Shown: positions 1-9,453, counted from the stretch's first letter. The stretch is 64,000 nt of DNA from Bacteroides ilei (GCF_900128495.1 NZ_LT635801.1:1747997-1811996); one strand, 5' to 3'. The notes: generated by a model not told the origin, from the letters alone. Program-made: numbers and translations.

Positions 1-108
1 TGTGTGCAGTTTATGGGTGTCGACAATTCTTTTAGTATCTGTATAGCGTTGATTGGTTCCAATCGAGATTTTCAACCAATCAGGTTTCTTTATATGTTCC
101 ATAGTCAT
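1..108 (-). CDS. lipA: Lipoyl synthase, N-terminal fragment (runs off window)
   Basis: Read on the minus strand from an ATG at 108 or 102, the frame stays open to the window edge. From 102 it gives 34 residues that include KKPDWLKISIG and TKRIVDTHKLHT. This matches the N-terminus of Bacteroidales lipoyl synthase, a radical SAM enzyme that inserts two sulfurs into octanoyl groups on lipoyl-dependent enzymes. The radical SAM cysteines lie beyond the window, so the call rests on the N-terminal pattern only. A TACATTTG -7-like element (150-157, minus strand) lies about 45 bases upstream, without a clear -33 box. The plus-strand open frame over the same bases is a shadow. Confidence 0.75.
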   Translation of the reverse strand, partial: MTMEHIKKPDWLKISIGTNQRYTDTKRIVDTHKLHT

Positions 109-341
109 ATTTATTCATTTACCTGGTCGATAGGTTGTGTTATAAGATACAAATGTAGTTATTTTCTTCATAGGCTTGTCTTTTCTGCGGTAAATCTTGT
201 TTCGATTTTCTCTTATTATGTATGATGGACAGTGGTATTTATGTCCTGGAAGCAGAACGTTTTTCGTCTCTGTAATATATTTTTCATATAAATTATACTC
301 CTTCTTTATATTTCATTTATCGGAGTGTAATACTCTGCTTT

Positions 342-349
342 TACTTTTG
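342..349 (+). promoter_or_regulatory. Bacteroides-type -7 element, TonB receptor gene
   Basis: TACTTTTG matches the TAnnTTTG -7 consensus of the Bacteroides primary sigma factor and lies 31 bases before the ATG at 380. The -33 partner is weak (TTTA at 316-319, spacer 22). Inferred promoter for the receptor/phosphodiesterase operon. Confidence 0.45.
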
Positions 350-379
350 TTGCGTCAATTTAGAAATACTTAACCAAAA

Positions 380-3300
380 ATGATGACAACAAAAATCAAA
401 CAATTATTATTAATCTTTACAGCGCTGTTCATTTATATGGGGCAGCTGATGGCTCAGGATAACCGTGCCATCATTTCGGGTATTGTGACCGATGAAACCG
501 GAATGGGGGTTATCGGTGCAGCTATACAGGTAAAGAATGAGTCTACCGGTTTTAGTACCGGATCAATTACAAATGAAAATGGTGAATACACGATCAAACA
601 GCTTCCGTTAGGAGGTCCGTATAGTGTTACGGTAACTTATGTAGGTTATGGTGATCAGAAGAAAACGGGTTACACGCTGAATCAAGGGGATTTGCTTCGG
701 CTCGATTTTCAGCTGAAAGAGGAGAGTGTGGTGATGGAGGCTGTAGAGGTAGTGGCAAATTCCTTGAAGAATACCATTGCCACTACGGGTGCGGCTACTT
801 CCGTAACGGAACGCGATTTGGAAAAGTTGCCGGTGAACGGACGTAACTTTACTTCGCTGGTGGATCTTTCTCCGCTCAGCACGGGTTCCAGCCTGTCGGG
901 ACAGCTGGCTTCGTCTACCAATTATACCATCGACGGCATGACGGCCAAGAACCCTACTTCGGGAGGTAGTACCACGAGCCGTAACAGTGTGCCTTATGCC
1001 ATCTCCATGGAGGCTATCCGTGAGTTCAAGGTGGTGACTAACCAGTACGATGTGACAAACGGACGTGCCGGTGGAGGTACGGTGAGCACCGTCACCAAGT
1101 CGGGTACCAATACGCTGACCGGTAGTGCGTTCACCTTTGCACGTGCCAACTGGTTGTCCAGTCCGTACGATATCCGTGGTAACAAGCGCGACAACGACTT
1201 TTCTACTTATCAGTTCGGTGCTTCGCTGGGTGGTGCGCTGGTAAAAGACCGTGTGCACTTCTTCATCGCATGGGATCATCAGGCAGACTCTCGTCCGTTG
1301 TATATTGCAGATATCCAGAGTGCTGCCGATGAGAAGCGTTACAGCCTGACAACCGATGTGCGCGACCGTTTCCTGCAGATTGCACGCGACAAGTATGGAG
1401 TGTCTTCGAATCCGCAGTTCGGGGCGTTCGACAAGAAGCAGAGCACCGATGCGGTGTTTGCCCGTGTGGACTGGCAGATCAATGCAACGAATCTCTTGAC
1501 GTTTACCGATAACTTTGTAAACGATATGAACAATATGGGACTAGGGGATAATACGGCTATCTGTCTGTACGAAACGTATGGCAACGTGCATTCGCTGAAC
1601 AACAGTGCCATGGCGACCTTACGTTCGGTAGTGGGTCCGAGGGGTACCAACGAACTGAAGGTGCAGCATCTCTATACGCTGGAAAAATCGATGCCGGGCG
1701 ATGAGCTTCCGGCCGCCAATATCCCGCGTGCCATTGTGAGCAACGTAGAGTCGCAGATCGACGGCAACGTGGCGACTACCAGCATTCAGCTGGGGGGGCA
1801 GCGCTACTGTCCTGAAAACTTCTACAACCATGTGCTTCAGGCGGTAGATAATTTCTATTACAACACGAACAAAATCAACTATACGTTTGGTGTGGACATG
1901 ATGTATACACACATGAATTCACGCTATGGCAGTGAAACGAACGGACGTTTCTACTTCAACGGACTGGACGCTTTCGAAAATCTGGAACCGTACCGTTATG
2001 TCCGTGAACTGTATCTTACTCCCGACGACCGGGTGAAGCAGAATATCCTGAATGCAGGGGCTTATGCACAGTTGCAGACCAAGCTCTTCCCGGGATTTGA
2101 ACTGATTGCTGGCTTGCGCCTGGACAATGCTACTTATTTTAATAAGGGTACGTTCAACCAGACGGTATACGATGAACTGGGACTGAGAACAGACAACGGC
2201 TTGTCTACTTTCCAGGTTCAGCCGCGTTTGCAGTTTACGTGGGATATCAACGACAAGCATCGGGACATCATCCGTGCCGGTGCCGGTATCTTTGCTTCCG
2301 ATATCAACAACTATGCCATGATTAACAATATGGTGTTCGACGGTACACGTACTGCCTCACTGGATATCACGCTCGATAAAACGGCTGCCAACTATCAGGA
2401 GATGCTGGACCTGATTCGTCCGGATTTTTCTTCTTACCGCAAGGATCCGTCTACCGCACCGGGTGCCGAACTCTTTGACAATCCGAATGTAGAGAAGCTT
2501 TCTACCATCAACATGAACGGGGCCGACTGCAAGGTGCCTGTTATCTACAAGGCTAATCTCTCTTATACTCATTTCTTTAATGACCGCCTGAAAGTAAGTG
2601 TTGCAGGATATATGACGCTGGGACGCAACAACTACATGTATGTAGACCGCAACATGGTGGACGAGCCGTACTTCCGTATCGCTGCCGAAGGAAATCGAGG
2701 TGTATATGTGCCTGCCAATACCATCGATGAGAATGGTGTAGCCGACTGGAAGGAGAGCAGAAAGACCGACAAGGTGGGGCGTGTGCTCGAAATGGTGAGC
2801 GAAGGTAAGGTGAATCAGTTTGCGTTTGTCATTGACGGTACGTGGCGTTACTTCAAGGACGGTGAGCTTTCGTTCAGCTATACCTGGAACGATACCAAGG
2901 ACAATACTTCCTACAACGGAAATGTGGCAAACTCGGCTACACTTTCTCAGATGGTGGTCGACGATCCGCGCGATTTGAGCCGTATGAGCTATTCCAGCAA
3001 CCAGTTCCGTCATAAAGTAGTAGTGTATGGTACGGCTCCTACTTTCTGGGGTATCAGCGTCGGTGCACGCTTCTCGGGTATCGGTGGTACACGCTACTCG
3101 CTCATCGTGGGTGGAAATGTAAACGGAGACTTTGTCGATTCGAATGATTTGGCCTATATTTACGATCCGAACGATCCGAATACGCCGCAGTACCTGAAAG
3201 ACGGTATCAACAACATTCTTTCCAATCCGGATGTGGAGGAAAGCACGAAAGACTATATCCGCAAGAGTTTCGGTAAGGTAGTCGAACGGAACGGGGGCGT

Positions 3301-3580
3301 GAACGGATTCTATGGTACACTCGACTTACGTTTGGCCAAGAAATTCCAGCTTTACAAGAAGCACAGCCTGGAGCTTTCTGTCGATATCTTCAATGTAATG
3401 AACATGTTGAACAAGAACTGGGGAGCAGGACATAACCTGAGTTCCCAGAAGATTTATACCATTAAAAGCTTCGACAAGGAGAAGAAGGAATACGTATACA
3501 ATGTCAATGCGAATACCGGTGTATCGAGCCTGAACGGTACTCCTTATCAGGTTCAGATTGGTTTGAGATATGCGTTCTGA
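380..3580 (+). CDS. TonB-dependent receptor, Oar-like, with carboxypeptidase-regulatory N-domain
   Basis: A 1066-residue outer-membrane receptor expected to import a large substrate with TonB energy. A signal peptide of about 25 residues ends near LMAQ. A carboxypeptidase-regulatory-like beta domain follows (about 31-118, starting ISGIVTDETG), then a plug (about 120-235, with KLPVNGRNFTSLVDLSP) and a long barrel ending in the aromatic C-terminus IGLRYAF. The domain order and the NGRN plug motif resemble Oar-type receptors rather than SusC. No SusD gene follows. Instead a secreted glycerophosphodiesterase begins 24 bases downstream, so the two are probably co-transcribed. Two ATGs are adjacent (380 and 383); either may be used. 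The transported substrate is unknown. Confidence 0.9.
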   Translation: MMTTKIKQLLLIFTALFIYMGQLMAQDNRAIISGIVTDETGMGVIGAAIQVKNESTGFSTGSITNENGEYTIKQLPLGGPYSVTVTYVGYGDQKKTGYTLNQGDLLRLDFQLKEESVVMEAVEVVANSLKNTIATTGAATSVTERDLEKLPVNGRNFTSLVDLSPLSTGSSLSGQLASSTNYTIDGMTAKNPTSGGSTTSRNSVPYAISMEAIREFKVVTNQYDVTNGRAGGGTVSTVTKSGTNTLTGSAFTFARANWLSSPYDIRGNKRDNDFSTYQFGASLGGALVKDRVHFFIAWDHQADSRPLYIADIQSAADEKRYSLTTDVRDRFLQIARDKYGVSSNPQFGAFDKKQSTDAVFARVDWQINATNLLTFTDNFVNDMNNMGLGDNTAICLYETYGNVHSLNNSAMATLRSVVGPRGTNELKVQHLYTLEKSMPGDELPAANIPRAIVSNVESQIDGNVATTSIQLGGQRYCPENFYNHVLQAVDNFYYNTNKINYTFGVDMMYTHMNSRYGSETNGRFYFNGLDAFENLEPYRYVRELYLTPDDRVKQNILNAGAYAQLQTKLFPGFELIAGLRLDNATYFNKGTFNQTVYDELGLRTDNGLSTFQVQPRLQFTWDINDKHRDIIRAGAGIFASDINNYAMINNMVFDGTRTASLDITLDKTAANYQEMLDLIRPDFSSYRKDPSTAPGAELFDNPNVEKLSTINMNGADCKVPVIYKANLSYTHFFNDRLKVSVAGYMTLGRNNYMYVDRNMVDEPYFRIAAEGNRGVYVPANTIDENGVADWKESRKTDKVGRVLEMVSEGKVNQFAFVIDGTWRYFKDGELSFSYTWNDTKDNTSYNGNVANSATLSQMVVDDPRDLSRMSYSSNQFRHKVVVYGTAPTFWGISVGARFSGIGGTRYSLIVGGNVNGDFVDSNDLAYIYDPNDPNTPQYLKDGINNILSNPDVEESTKDYIRKSFGKVVERNGGVNGFYGTLDLRLAKKFQLYKKHSLELSVDIFNVMNMLNKNWGAGHNLSSQKIYTIKSFDKEKKEYVYNVNANTGVSSLNGTPYQVQIGLRYAF

Positions 3581-3604
3581 TAATAGATAAACTGAAAAAT
3601 AATA

Positions 3605-4378
3605 ATGATGATTATGAAAACAAGAAATTTACTGATGGCCTGTGCCTGTGCTTTCTTTGCACTGGTGGCACAAGCACAGACGCAGGTGATTGCTCACCGC
3701 GGATTCTGGAAGACGGAAGGTTCGGCACAAAACTCTATTGCGGCGCTGAACAAGGCGGCCGAGGCAAAAGTATATGGCTCTGAGTTTGATGTGCAACTTA
3801 CTGCCGATGGAGTGGTGGTCGTAAACCATGATGATTCCATAAACGGTCTGGTTATAGGAGAAACGGCTTATGACAGGTTGAAGGATCTGAAACTGAAAAA
3901 CGGAGAGAAACTTCCTACACTGGCTGATTATCTGGCAGCCGGGAAGAAGTTGCCCGACGTGCAGCTGATTCTTGAAATCAAACCTCACAAGACCAAGGCA
4001 CAGGAAGACCAGATTGCCGAATCGACCGTGAAGATGGTAAAGGAATACGGCATGGAGAAACAGGTGGAATATATCTCGTTCAGCATGAATGTGTGCGAAC
4101 AGCTTGCACGCCTTACTCCGGGTTCGGAAATCGCTTACCTGAAGAGTGACATTGCTCCCAAGGAAGTGAAGGCTAAGGGACTGACGGGTATTGATTATTA
4201 TTACAAGGTCTTTTACAAGCATCCCGAATGGGTGAAGGAGGCCCATGATCTGGGTATGAAGGTCAATGCATGGACGGTAGACGGTAAAGAGGATATGGAG
4301 AAGATGATCGGTCTGGATGTGGACTATATCACGACCGACCAGCCTTTGGAAGCTTCTGCATTGTTTGAAGGAAAATGA
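3605..4378 (+). CDS. Glycerophosphodiester phosphodiesterase, exported
   Basis: 257 residues with an N-terminal signal peptide ending near AQAQ, so the enzyme should act in the periplasm or at the surface. It has the GDPD-family hallmarks: H31-R32 in VIAHRGFW, the acidic pair E60 and D62 in GSEFDVQLTADG, and H75 in VVNHDD. A usual early PENT motif is replaced by AQNS, and EIKPH carries a further conserved acidic residue. It hydrolyses glycerophosphodiesters such as deacylated phospholipid headgroups to an alcohol and glycerol-3-phosphate. It follows the TonB receptor by 24 bases and ends just before a terminator. ATGs at 3605, 3608 and 3614 are all possible starts. Family call is firm; the exact substrate is not known. 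Confidence 0.9.
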   Translation: MMIMKTRNLLMACACAFFALVAQAQTQVIAHRGFWKTEGSAQNSIAALNKAAEAKVYGSEFDVQLTADGVVVVNHDDSINGLVIGETAYDRLKDLKLKNGEKLPTLADYLAAGKKLPDVQLILEIKPHKTKAQEDQIAESTVKMVKEYGMEKQVEYISFSMNVCEQLARLTPGSEIAYLKSDIAPKEVKAKGLTGIDYYYKVFYKHPEWVKEAHDLGMKVNAWTVDGKEDMEKMIGLDVDYITTDQPLEASALFEGK

Positions 4379-4434
4379 CTTGAAAAAGTATTTCCTGTTT
4401 GTAACAGGTTCTAAATGAATTTATCATATCATGG

Positions 4435-4466
4435 AAATAGGAGTGTAATATTGCACTCCTATTTTT
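4435..4466 (+). terminator. Rho-independent terminator after the phosphodiesterase gene
   Basis: AAATAGGAGTG (4435-4445) pairs with CACTCCTATTT (4454-4464) and runs into a T stretch. The right arm overlaps TATTTTTG (4460-4467), a perfect TAnnTTTG -7 element 27 bases before the next gene, so terminator and promoter may share bases. Confidence 0.85.
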
Positions 4467-4494
4467 GTATCGTAAAATTTAAAGCGAAGAATCA

Positions 4495-5142
4495 ATGAAA
4501 ACTGCATTTGTAAAAAGTATTGTTCTTGGATTGTTTGTAATGGCTTCTGTAATGGTTGTGAAGGCTGAAGAAGCCGGGAAAGATGCTTCTGGTAAAAACA
4601 ATGCTGTTGTGAAAGTATTGGTGGTAGGACTTGATAATGTAAATTCAAACTATTTTCCTGAGAGTATGATCACTGAAGAAACGGGGATTCCGGAAGACAG
4701 TATAGGTGAAACATATAACCGTATTATTACGGATAATATTATCCAGGCCAATAAGGATAAAGGGGTTGCCTTTATCTCTTCAGAGAATATCTCCGATGCA
4801 GACCAGCTGCTGGGTAATGTGGTAGTAAACGGAGAGAATGAGGAAAGCTATGCCGATGTAGAACAGATTGACCATAAGAATTATCAGCAGCTGATGGATG
4901 AGGCTCAAGCCGATTATGTCTTGTTTCTCAACCAGCATTACCTGAAATGGCAGGAAAAGCCTTTGCGCACTTTGTTCCATTTTGTAAGCTATTCGCTTTA
5001 CGACAAGAACCAGCAGGAAGTGACAAAAGGGAACAATTATTTTACCTGCATGAATCTGGAAAAAGCCGACAGGTTGACTAAAGCCAGCCGTAAGAGTTCT
5101 TCGAAAATTGCTTCAGCAATAGTCAAGAGCATCGACAAATGA
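4495..5142 (+). CDS. Exported hypothetical protein
   Basis: 215 residues, not recognised. The first 24 residues form a typical signal peptide (FVKSIVLGLFVMASVMVVKA). The mature part alternates short strands and helices and ends in a lysine/serine-rich stretch (KASRKSSSKIAS). I see no catalytic motif, no lipobox and no barrel pattern, so it is probably a soluble periplasmic protein. It has its own likely -7 element (TATTTTTG, 4460-4467) and is bounded downstream by a bidirectional terminator, so it looks like a single-gene unit. Confidence 0.75.
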   Translation: MKTAFVKSIVLGLFVMASVMVVKAEEAGKDASGKNNAVVKVLVVGLDNVNSNYFPESMITEETGIPEDSIGETYNRIITDNIIQANKDKGVAFISSENISDADQLLGNVVVNGENEESYADVEQIDHKNYQQLMDEAQADYVLFLNQHYLKWQEKPLRTLFHFVSYSLYDKNQQEVTKGNNYFTCMNLEKADRLTKASRKSSSKIASAIVKSIDK

Positions 5143-5186
5143 ATAGATACCGACATCGAGTATTTTGAATGATAGCATACAAACTT

Positions 5187-5230
5187 AAAAAGTCACAGAC
5201 TATACAAACGTACTGTCTGTGACTTTTTTT
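5187..5230. terminator. Bidirectional terminator
   Basis: AAAAAGTCACAGAC (5187-5200) pairs with GTCTGTGACTTTTT (5215 onward) around a 14-base loop. It is flanked by A on one side and T on the other, so it can stop both the exported-protein gene and the convergent peptidase gene. Confidence 0.9.
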
Positions 5231-5262
5231 ATGTTTCGTGTCAATCTGTTGAATCCGTCGGA

Positions 5263-7464
5263 TTACAGGTTCTGTATAAAGAAACCGGCTACACGGTTCA
5301 TCAGATGGATGCGTGTGTTTCCTCCTGTAATACTGTGGTTACGGTTGGTGTATACCTGCATATCGAACTGTATACCTGCCTGTACCAGTGCTTCACTGTA
5401 TTCCGCGCTGTTCTGGAAATGGACATTATCGTCGGCCGAACCGTGGATAAGTAACAGTTTTCCATGCAGTTTGGGTGCACGCAGGATAGCCGATCCTGCC
5501 TGGTACCCGTCACCGTTTTCTTTTGGGGTCCGCATGAAACGTTCTGTGTAGACACTGTCATAGAATCTCCAGTCGGTAGGAGGAGCTATGGCTACGCCTG
5601 CCTTGAAAATCGGGGTACCTTCGCTCATGGACATCAGGGTGTTATAGCCGCCGAAGCTCCATCCCCATATTCCGATACGGCTTCCGTCAATGTATGGAAG
5701 TCCGCTCAGGTATCTGGCTGCTTCAACCTGGTCGTGAGATTCCTTGACTCCAAGGAACATATAGGTGCATTTTTCGAATTCGGCTCCACGTCCTCCGGTT
5801 CCACGTCCGTCTACACATACCATGATGTAACCTTTGTCGCACATGTATGCTTCAAACATACCTCCGTCTCTGAAACTGCCTACACCCCAGTTGTCAAGTA
5901 CCTCCTGTGATCCGGGACCGCTGTACTGGTGCATGATGACCGGGTATTTTTTGTTCGGGTCGAAATTGGCCGGTTTCATCATCCATCCGTTCAGTTCCAC
6001 GCCTTCCGTCGTCTTGAATTTGAAGAATTCTTTGGTTGGCATATTGAGTCCTGCTATCTGTTTTTTCAGCTTGGCATTGTCCATCAGCGTGGCCAGTTCC
6101 TTACCTTTATTGTCGTTGACAGTGATGAGGGTAGGGGTCGACAGGTTGGAGAACTTGTTGATATAGTAGGTCAGTGTGCTGTTGAAGATTGCTGTATTGG
6201 TACCTGTACGGACAGACAGTTTCGTTTTCTTGCCTTTTGCATCAATCTTGTAGACAGCGCTGCGCAGTGGGCTTTCTTCATTACTGCTGTAATAGAATAT
6301 GTTTCTGTTTCTGTCCCATCCCAGAAAATCTTTCACTTCAAACTTGCCTTTGGTAATCTGTTTTACCAGGTTACCTCCGATTGTATAGAGATACAGGTGG
6401 TTATAACCGTCGCGTTCACTCATCAATACTATGTTTTCAGGGTAGAAGGCTATGTTTGAATAGGCCTGTTCCTTGATATATTGGGGAGCGTTTTCGCGGA
6501 TAGTCAGTTTGCAGAGCCCGCTTCTAGGATTGGCCATGTACAGGTCAAAACGGTCCTGATGGCGGTTCAAGGTCATGATAGCCAGTTTTTCCGGATTGGA
6601 GGTGAATTTGATGCGTGGAATATAGCCGTCGGCATCCAACGGGAGATCCATCTGGCGGGTTACGTGCGATTTGATATCGTAGGTGTGTACGGTGACTGTA
6701 GAGTTCACTTCACCGGCCTTCGGATATTTGTAACGGTATTCGCCTGGATAGGTGGTATATTCCTTCTTCTCGGGAGCCAGACCTTTATACCATGGGAAAC
6801 TGTACATGGGTACCTTGCTTTCATCAAAACGGATGTAGGCAATCATTTTACTGTCGGCACTGAATTCGAATGCACGGTTAAAGCCGAATTCCTCCTCATA
6901 GACCCAGTCGGGGATGCCGTTCAGTACTTTATTGAATTCTCCGTCCTTGGTTACCTGCGATTCGCTGTTGCCGAACAGCAGCTTGACCAGATAAATGTTG
7001 TTGTTTCTCACAAAGGCAATCTGGAATCCGTCCGGAGAAAACAGCGGGGCTTGTTGCGGACCGTTGTTTGAAAGGGGCTCCAGTTTGTTGTTCTGTACAT
7101 TATAAATGTAGTATACGGCGGTAAAAGAACGCCGGTAGATCGGCTTGGTTTCGGTCTGGATCAATATCAGCTTTTCATCCGGCGACATGATGTAGTCGTC
7201 GAATTCCTTGAAGTTACACTCTCTGGCAGTGTTGACATCAAAAACGGTAGCGACTTCCTTACCTGTCTTGAACGAATACTTGACAATGCGTTTCTTGTCG
7301 GCACTGATCTGCGTGTAATAGTTGCCGTCGAGCATCGGTTTGATGCCGTAGATATTTTCGGCCCGGTAGGTTCCTTTGGCTACATCTTCCAGGCTGACCT
7401 TCTGCTGTGCCTGGATTCCAGAAATGAAGGCCAGCAGAAAACATAGAACAAACAGTTTTTTCAT
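5263..7464 (-). CDS. Dipeptidyl-peptidase IV-type serine peptidase (S9 family)
   Basis: 733 residues with a signal peptide (about 1-19, ending ISGIQAQ), an N-terminal beta-propeller (DPPIV_N) and a C-terminal alpha/beta hydrolase. The catalytic triad is visible: S603 in GWSFGGY, D678 in GSADDNVHF and H710 in NRNHSITGG. The glutamate pair typical of DPP-IV substrate anchoring is present as YEEEFGF. It should remove Xaa-Pro or Xaa-Ala dipeptides from peptides in the periplasm. Length and order match Bacteroides DPP-IV homologues. A TAACTTTG -7-like element lies at 7509-7516 on the minus strand. Confidence 0.93.
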   Translation of the reverse strand: MKKLFVLCFLLAFISGIQAQQKVSLEDVAKGTYRAENIYGIKPMLDGNYYTQISADKKRIVKYSFKTGKEVATVFDVNTARECNFKEFDDYIMSPDEKLILIQTETKPIYRRSFTAVYYIYNVQNNKLEPLSNNGPQQAPLFSPDGFQIAFVRNNNIYLVKLLFGNSESQVTKDGEFNKVLNGIPDWVYEEEFGFNRAFEFSADSKMIAYIRFDESKVPMYSFPWYKGLAPEKKEYTTYPGEYRYKYPKAGEVNSTVTVHTYDIKSHVTRQMDLPLDADGYIPRIKFTSNPEKLAIMTLNRHQDRFDLYMANPRSGLCKLTIRENAPQYIKEQAYSNIAFYPENIVLMSERDGYNHLYLYTIGGNLVKQITKGKFEVKDFLGWDRNRNIFYYSSNEESPLRSAVYKIDAKGKKTKLSVRTGTNTAIFNSTLTYYINKFSNLSTPTLITVNDNKGKELATLMDNAKLKKQIAGLNMPTKEFFKFKTTEGVELNGWMMKPANFDPNKKYPVIMHQYSGPGSQEVLDNWGVGSFRDGGMFEAYMCDKGYIMVCVDGRGTGGRGAEFEKCTYMFLGVKESHDQVEAARYLSGLPYIDGSRIGIWGWSFGGYNTLMSMSEGTPIFKAGVAIAPPTDWRFYDSVYTERFMRTPKENGDGYQAGSAILRAPKLHGKLLLIHGSADDNVHFQNSAEYSEALVQAGIQFDMQVYTNRNHSITGGNTRIHLMNRVAGFFIQNL

Positions 7465-7710
7465 CGTTGGTTATACGTTAGTATTAATATTTTCCATATC
7501 TGTATTTGCAAAGTTACGGAAAATCGATGGAATAACCTTATAAGATAGAATCATACTTGATATTTTATGCTGTGTTACAATATTGGCACGGTTGATCTGG
7601 TCGGGGCAAAGAATAGACAGTAAGTCATTGTAGCTGTATTCGGCTGCTTATTACCAATTGCTGTCTGTGACAGTTTGTTGTTCCGTGAGGGCAAATGTTA
7701 GAAGTGTCGT

Positions 7711-7742
7711 TTTGGGTCTTTTCTATGAATTTTATATTTTTG
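7711..7742 (+). promoter_or_regulatory. Bacteroides-type promoter for the DUF3943-like gene
   Basis: TTTG (7711-7714), a 20-base spacer, then TATTTTTG (7735-7742): a full match to TTTG-N19-21-TAnnTTTG. Transcription should start near 7749, giving a leader of about 60 bases that contains the tandem repeat. Confidence 0.7.
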
Positions 7743-7771
7743 TAGACTGTTATCGTAAGCGTATCGGCGGT

Positions 7772-7807
7772 GATAAAGTAAGTGTATAAGATAAAGTAAG
7801 TGTATAA
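7772..7807 (+). repeat. Two tandem copies of an 18-base unit in the leader
   Basis: GATAAAGTAAGTGTATAA is repeated exactly (7772-7789 and 7790-7807) and abuts the start codon region. The second copy provides the alternative GTG start at 7800. It is either a recent slippage duplication or a leader element. Confidence 0.85.
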
Positions 7808-7808
7808 A

Positions 7809-9383
7809 ATGAAGGAAGAGATTCTATGGATATTCGCGCATCCGTTTCGGTGGATCCGGTGGTGTATGTTGATGCTGGTATTATTTCTTGGAATATTCCA
7901 CATGCAGGCAGGTGTTCCGTTTGCCCTCGATTCCACACTCTGGAAGGACAGCCTGTTCCATTACGAGGAGCCTGCATTGATCAAAAATAAATCGTTTGTA
8001 AGGGCGGCAAGTGAGGTATTCGGACTGAATATCGGACTTTGGGCGTTCGACCGGTTTGCTTTGAAGGGACATTATGCCTATATTTCCCTGAAAACCATCG
8101 GGGCAAATTTCAGGCACGGATTTGAATGGGACAACGACCACCTGAATACGAATATGTTTGCCCATCCGTACAATGGCTCCTTGTATTTCAATGCGGCCAG
8201 GTCGAACGGATTTAATTTCTGGCAGTCGGAACTTTTTGCCATTGGGGGAAGTGCCATGTGGGAACTGTTCATGGAACGGGAATATCCTTCTACGAACGAC
8301 ATTATCGCCACTCCGGTGGGAGGGGCTGCTTTGGGGGAAGTGTTCTACCGGACTTCCGACCGGGTACTGGATGACCGCAGTTCCGGGGCTGAGCGCGTGG
8401 GACGCGAGGTGGCAGCCTTTGTACTATCGCCCATGAGGGGCGTCACGCGTATGATTACCGGAAAGGCATGGAAGAAAAGTCCCGTTACCGGGCGCGAGTT
8501 TGGAAGACCGCCGTTGAATCTTGAATTCTCACTGGGGACACGTATCCTGTTGTATCACGACGATCATCGTACCACACATGCGGGGGCCAGTGCGCGTCTG
8601 AATATGGAATATGGCGACCCGTTTACCGATTCAAAGATTCCCTATGAATATTTCTCCTGTCTGGCTGAATTCAACGTCATGAAATCGCAACCCTTGTTGA
8701 GTCGGGTGGAAATCATCGGAAGGCTATGGTCAAAAGAGTTGGTCGATACCCGTAAATGCGATCTTTCCGTCGGTCTCTTCCAGCATTTCGATTTTTTCGA
8801 CTCGGATACCATCAGTAAGTACAGTCCCGATGCGTTGGAGCATTGTGTGGTTCCTTATAAGTTGGGGACGCCGGCTTCGGTAGGAGGAGGTGCCCTGTTC
8901 CGTTACCAGGATCACCGTTCCCGGCTGCTTGCGTCGCTTCATTTGAACGGAGTCATTTTGGGAGGTATCCTGAGCGATTATTACCGCTATTATCACCGTA
9001 ATTATAACTGGGCTTCCGGTTTTTCTTTAAAATTCGGTTTCAAAGGTCATTTCCTGCATGACAAGCTCTCCTTTGCGGTCAACAATCAATTTTACAAATT
9101 CTACACCCGAAATGCCAACGGATCAAATATAGACTGGTCTGCCACTCCGGGAGGAAAGCCTGTCAATGTAAATGGTGATGAGTCGATCGGGACTTTTGCG
9201 CACTGGGAGGGACAACTCACTTACAAGTTGGTAAAGTCGTTGTCTTTTACCGCTAAATTTGATCTCTATAGAAGAAGCACTTATTACGTGGGAGACTTAA
9301 AATATGAATATGGAACTACCTACAACTGGTTTGTCGACAGCAGACAGCAGAGTTTCCAGCTTATGCTGACGTACACGCTTTGA
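7809..9383 (+). CDS. DUF3943-like outer-membrane-associated protein
   Basis: 524 residues from the ATG at 7809. A GTG at 7800 would add three residues but lies inside the leader repeat. One hydrophobic stretch near residues 14-34 is a signal peptide or anchor. The central part (HGFEWDNDHLNTNMFAHPY, then AARSNGFNFWQSELFAIGGS) matches what I know of the DUF3943 family. The second half is rich in alternating aromatic strands (YYRYYHRNYNWASGFSLKFGF) and ends QSFQLMLTYTL, as in a barrel. The biochemical role of the family is not known. It has its own promoter and a bidirectional terminator, so it is monocistronic. Confidence 0.75.
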   Translation: MKEEILWIFAHPFRWIRWCMLMLVLFLGIFHMQAGVPFALDSTLWKDSLFHYEEPALIKNKSFVRAASEVFGLNIGLWAFDRFALKGHYAYISLKTIGANFRHGFEWDNDHLNTNMFAHPYNGSLYFNAARSNGFNFWQSELFAIGGSAMWELFMEREYPSTNDIIATPVGGAALGEVFYRTSDRVLDDRSSGAERVGREVAAFVLSPMRGVTRMITGKAWKKSPVTGREFGRPPLNLEFSLGTRILLYHDDHRTTHAGASARLNMEYGDPFTDSKIPYEYFSCLAEFNVMKSQPLLSRVEIIGRLWSKELVDTRKCDLSVGLFQHFDFFDSDTISKYSPDALEHCVVPYKLGTPASVGGGALFRYQDHRSRLLASLHLNGVILGGILSDYYRYYHRNYNWASGFSLKFGFKGHFLHDKLSFAVNNQFYKFYTRNANGSNIDWSATPGGKPVNVNGDESIGTFAHWEGQLTYKLVKSLSFTAKFDLYRRSTYYVGDLKYEYGTTYNWFVDSRQQSFQLMLTYTL

Positions 9384-9453
9384 GCGCCGTTTCATGTGAA
9401 AGTGAAGTACTTAAATAGCTGATATACCTTATATTTGAATCTTTAAAAATACG

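Larger units (their letters stand above)
7465..7808. other. Divergent intergenic region, no gene seen
   Basis: 344 bases between the divergent peptidase and DUF3943-like genes. It holds the likely peptidase promoter (7509-7516), the strong plus-strand promoter 7711-7742 and an 18-base tandem repeat at 7772-7807. Short open frames here have no credible start or composition. Confidence 0.6.

Noticed and set aside
4..225. Plus-strand open frame of 73 codons at the window start
   Set aside because: The minus strand encodes the lipA N-terminus here and the plus frame has no protein-like pattern.
608..1279. Minus-strand open frame of 223 codons
   Set aside because: Lies wholly within the TonB receptor gene; composition is that of an antisense shadow.
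7800..7808. GTG start for the DUF3943-like protein
   Set aside because: It lies in the second copy of the leader repeat; the ATG at 7809 follows directly and is simpler.
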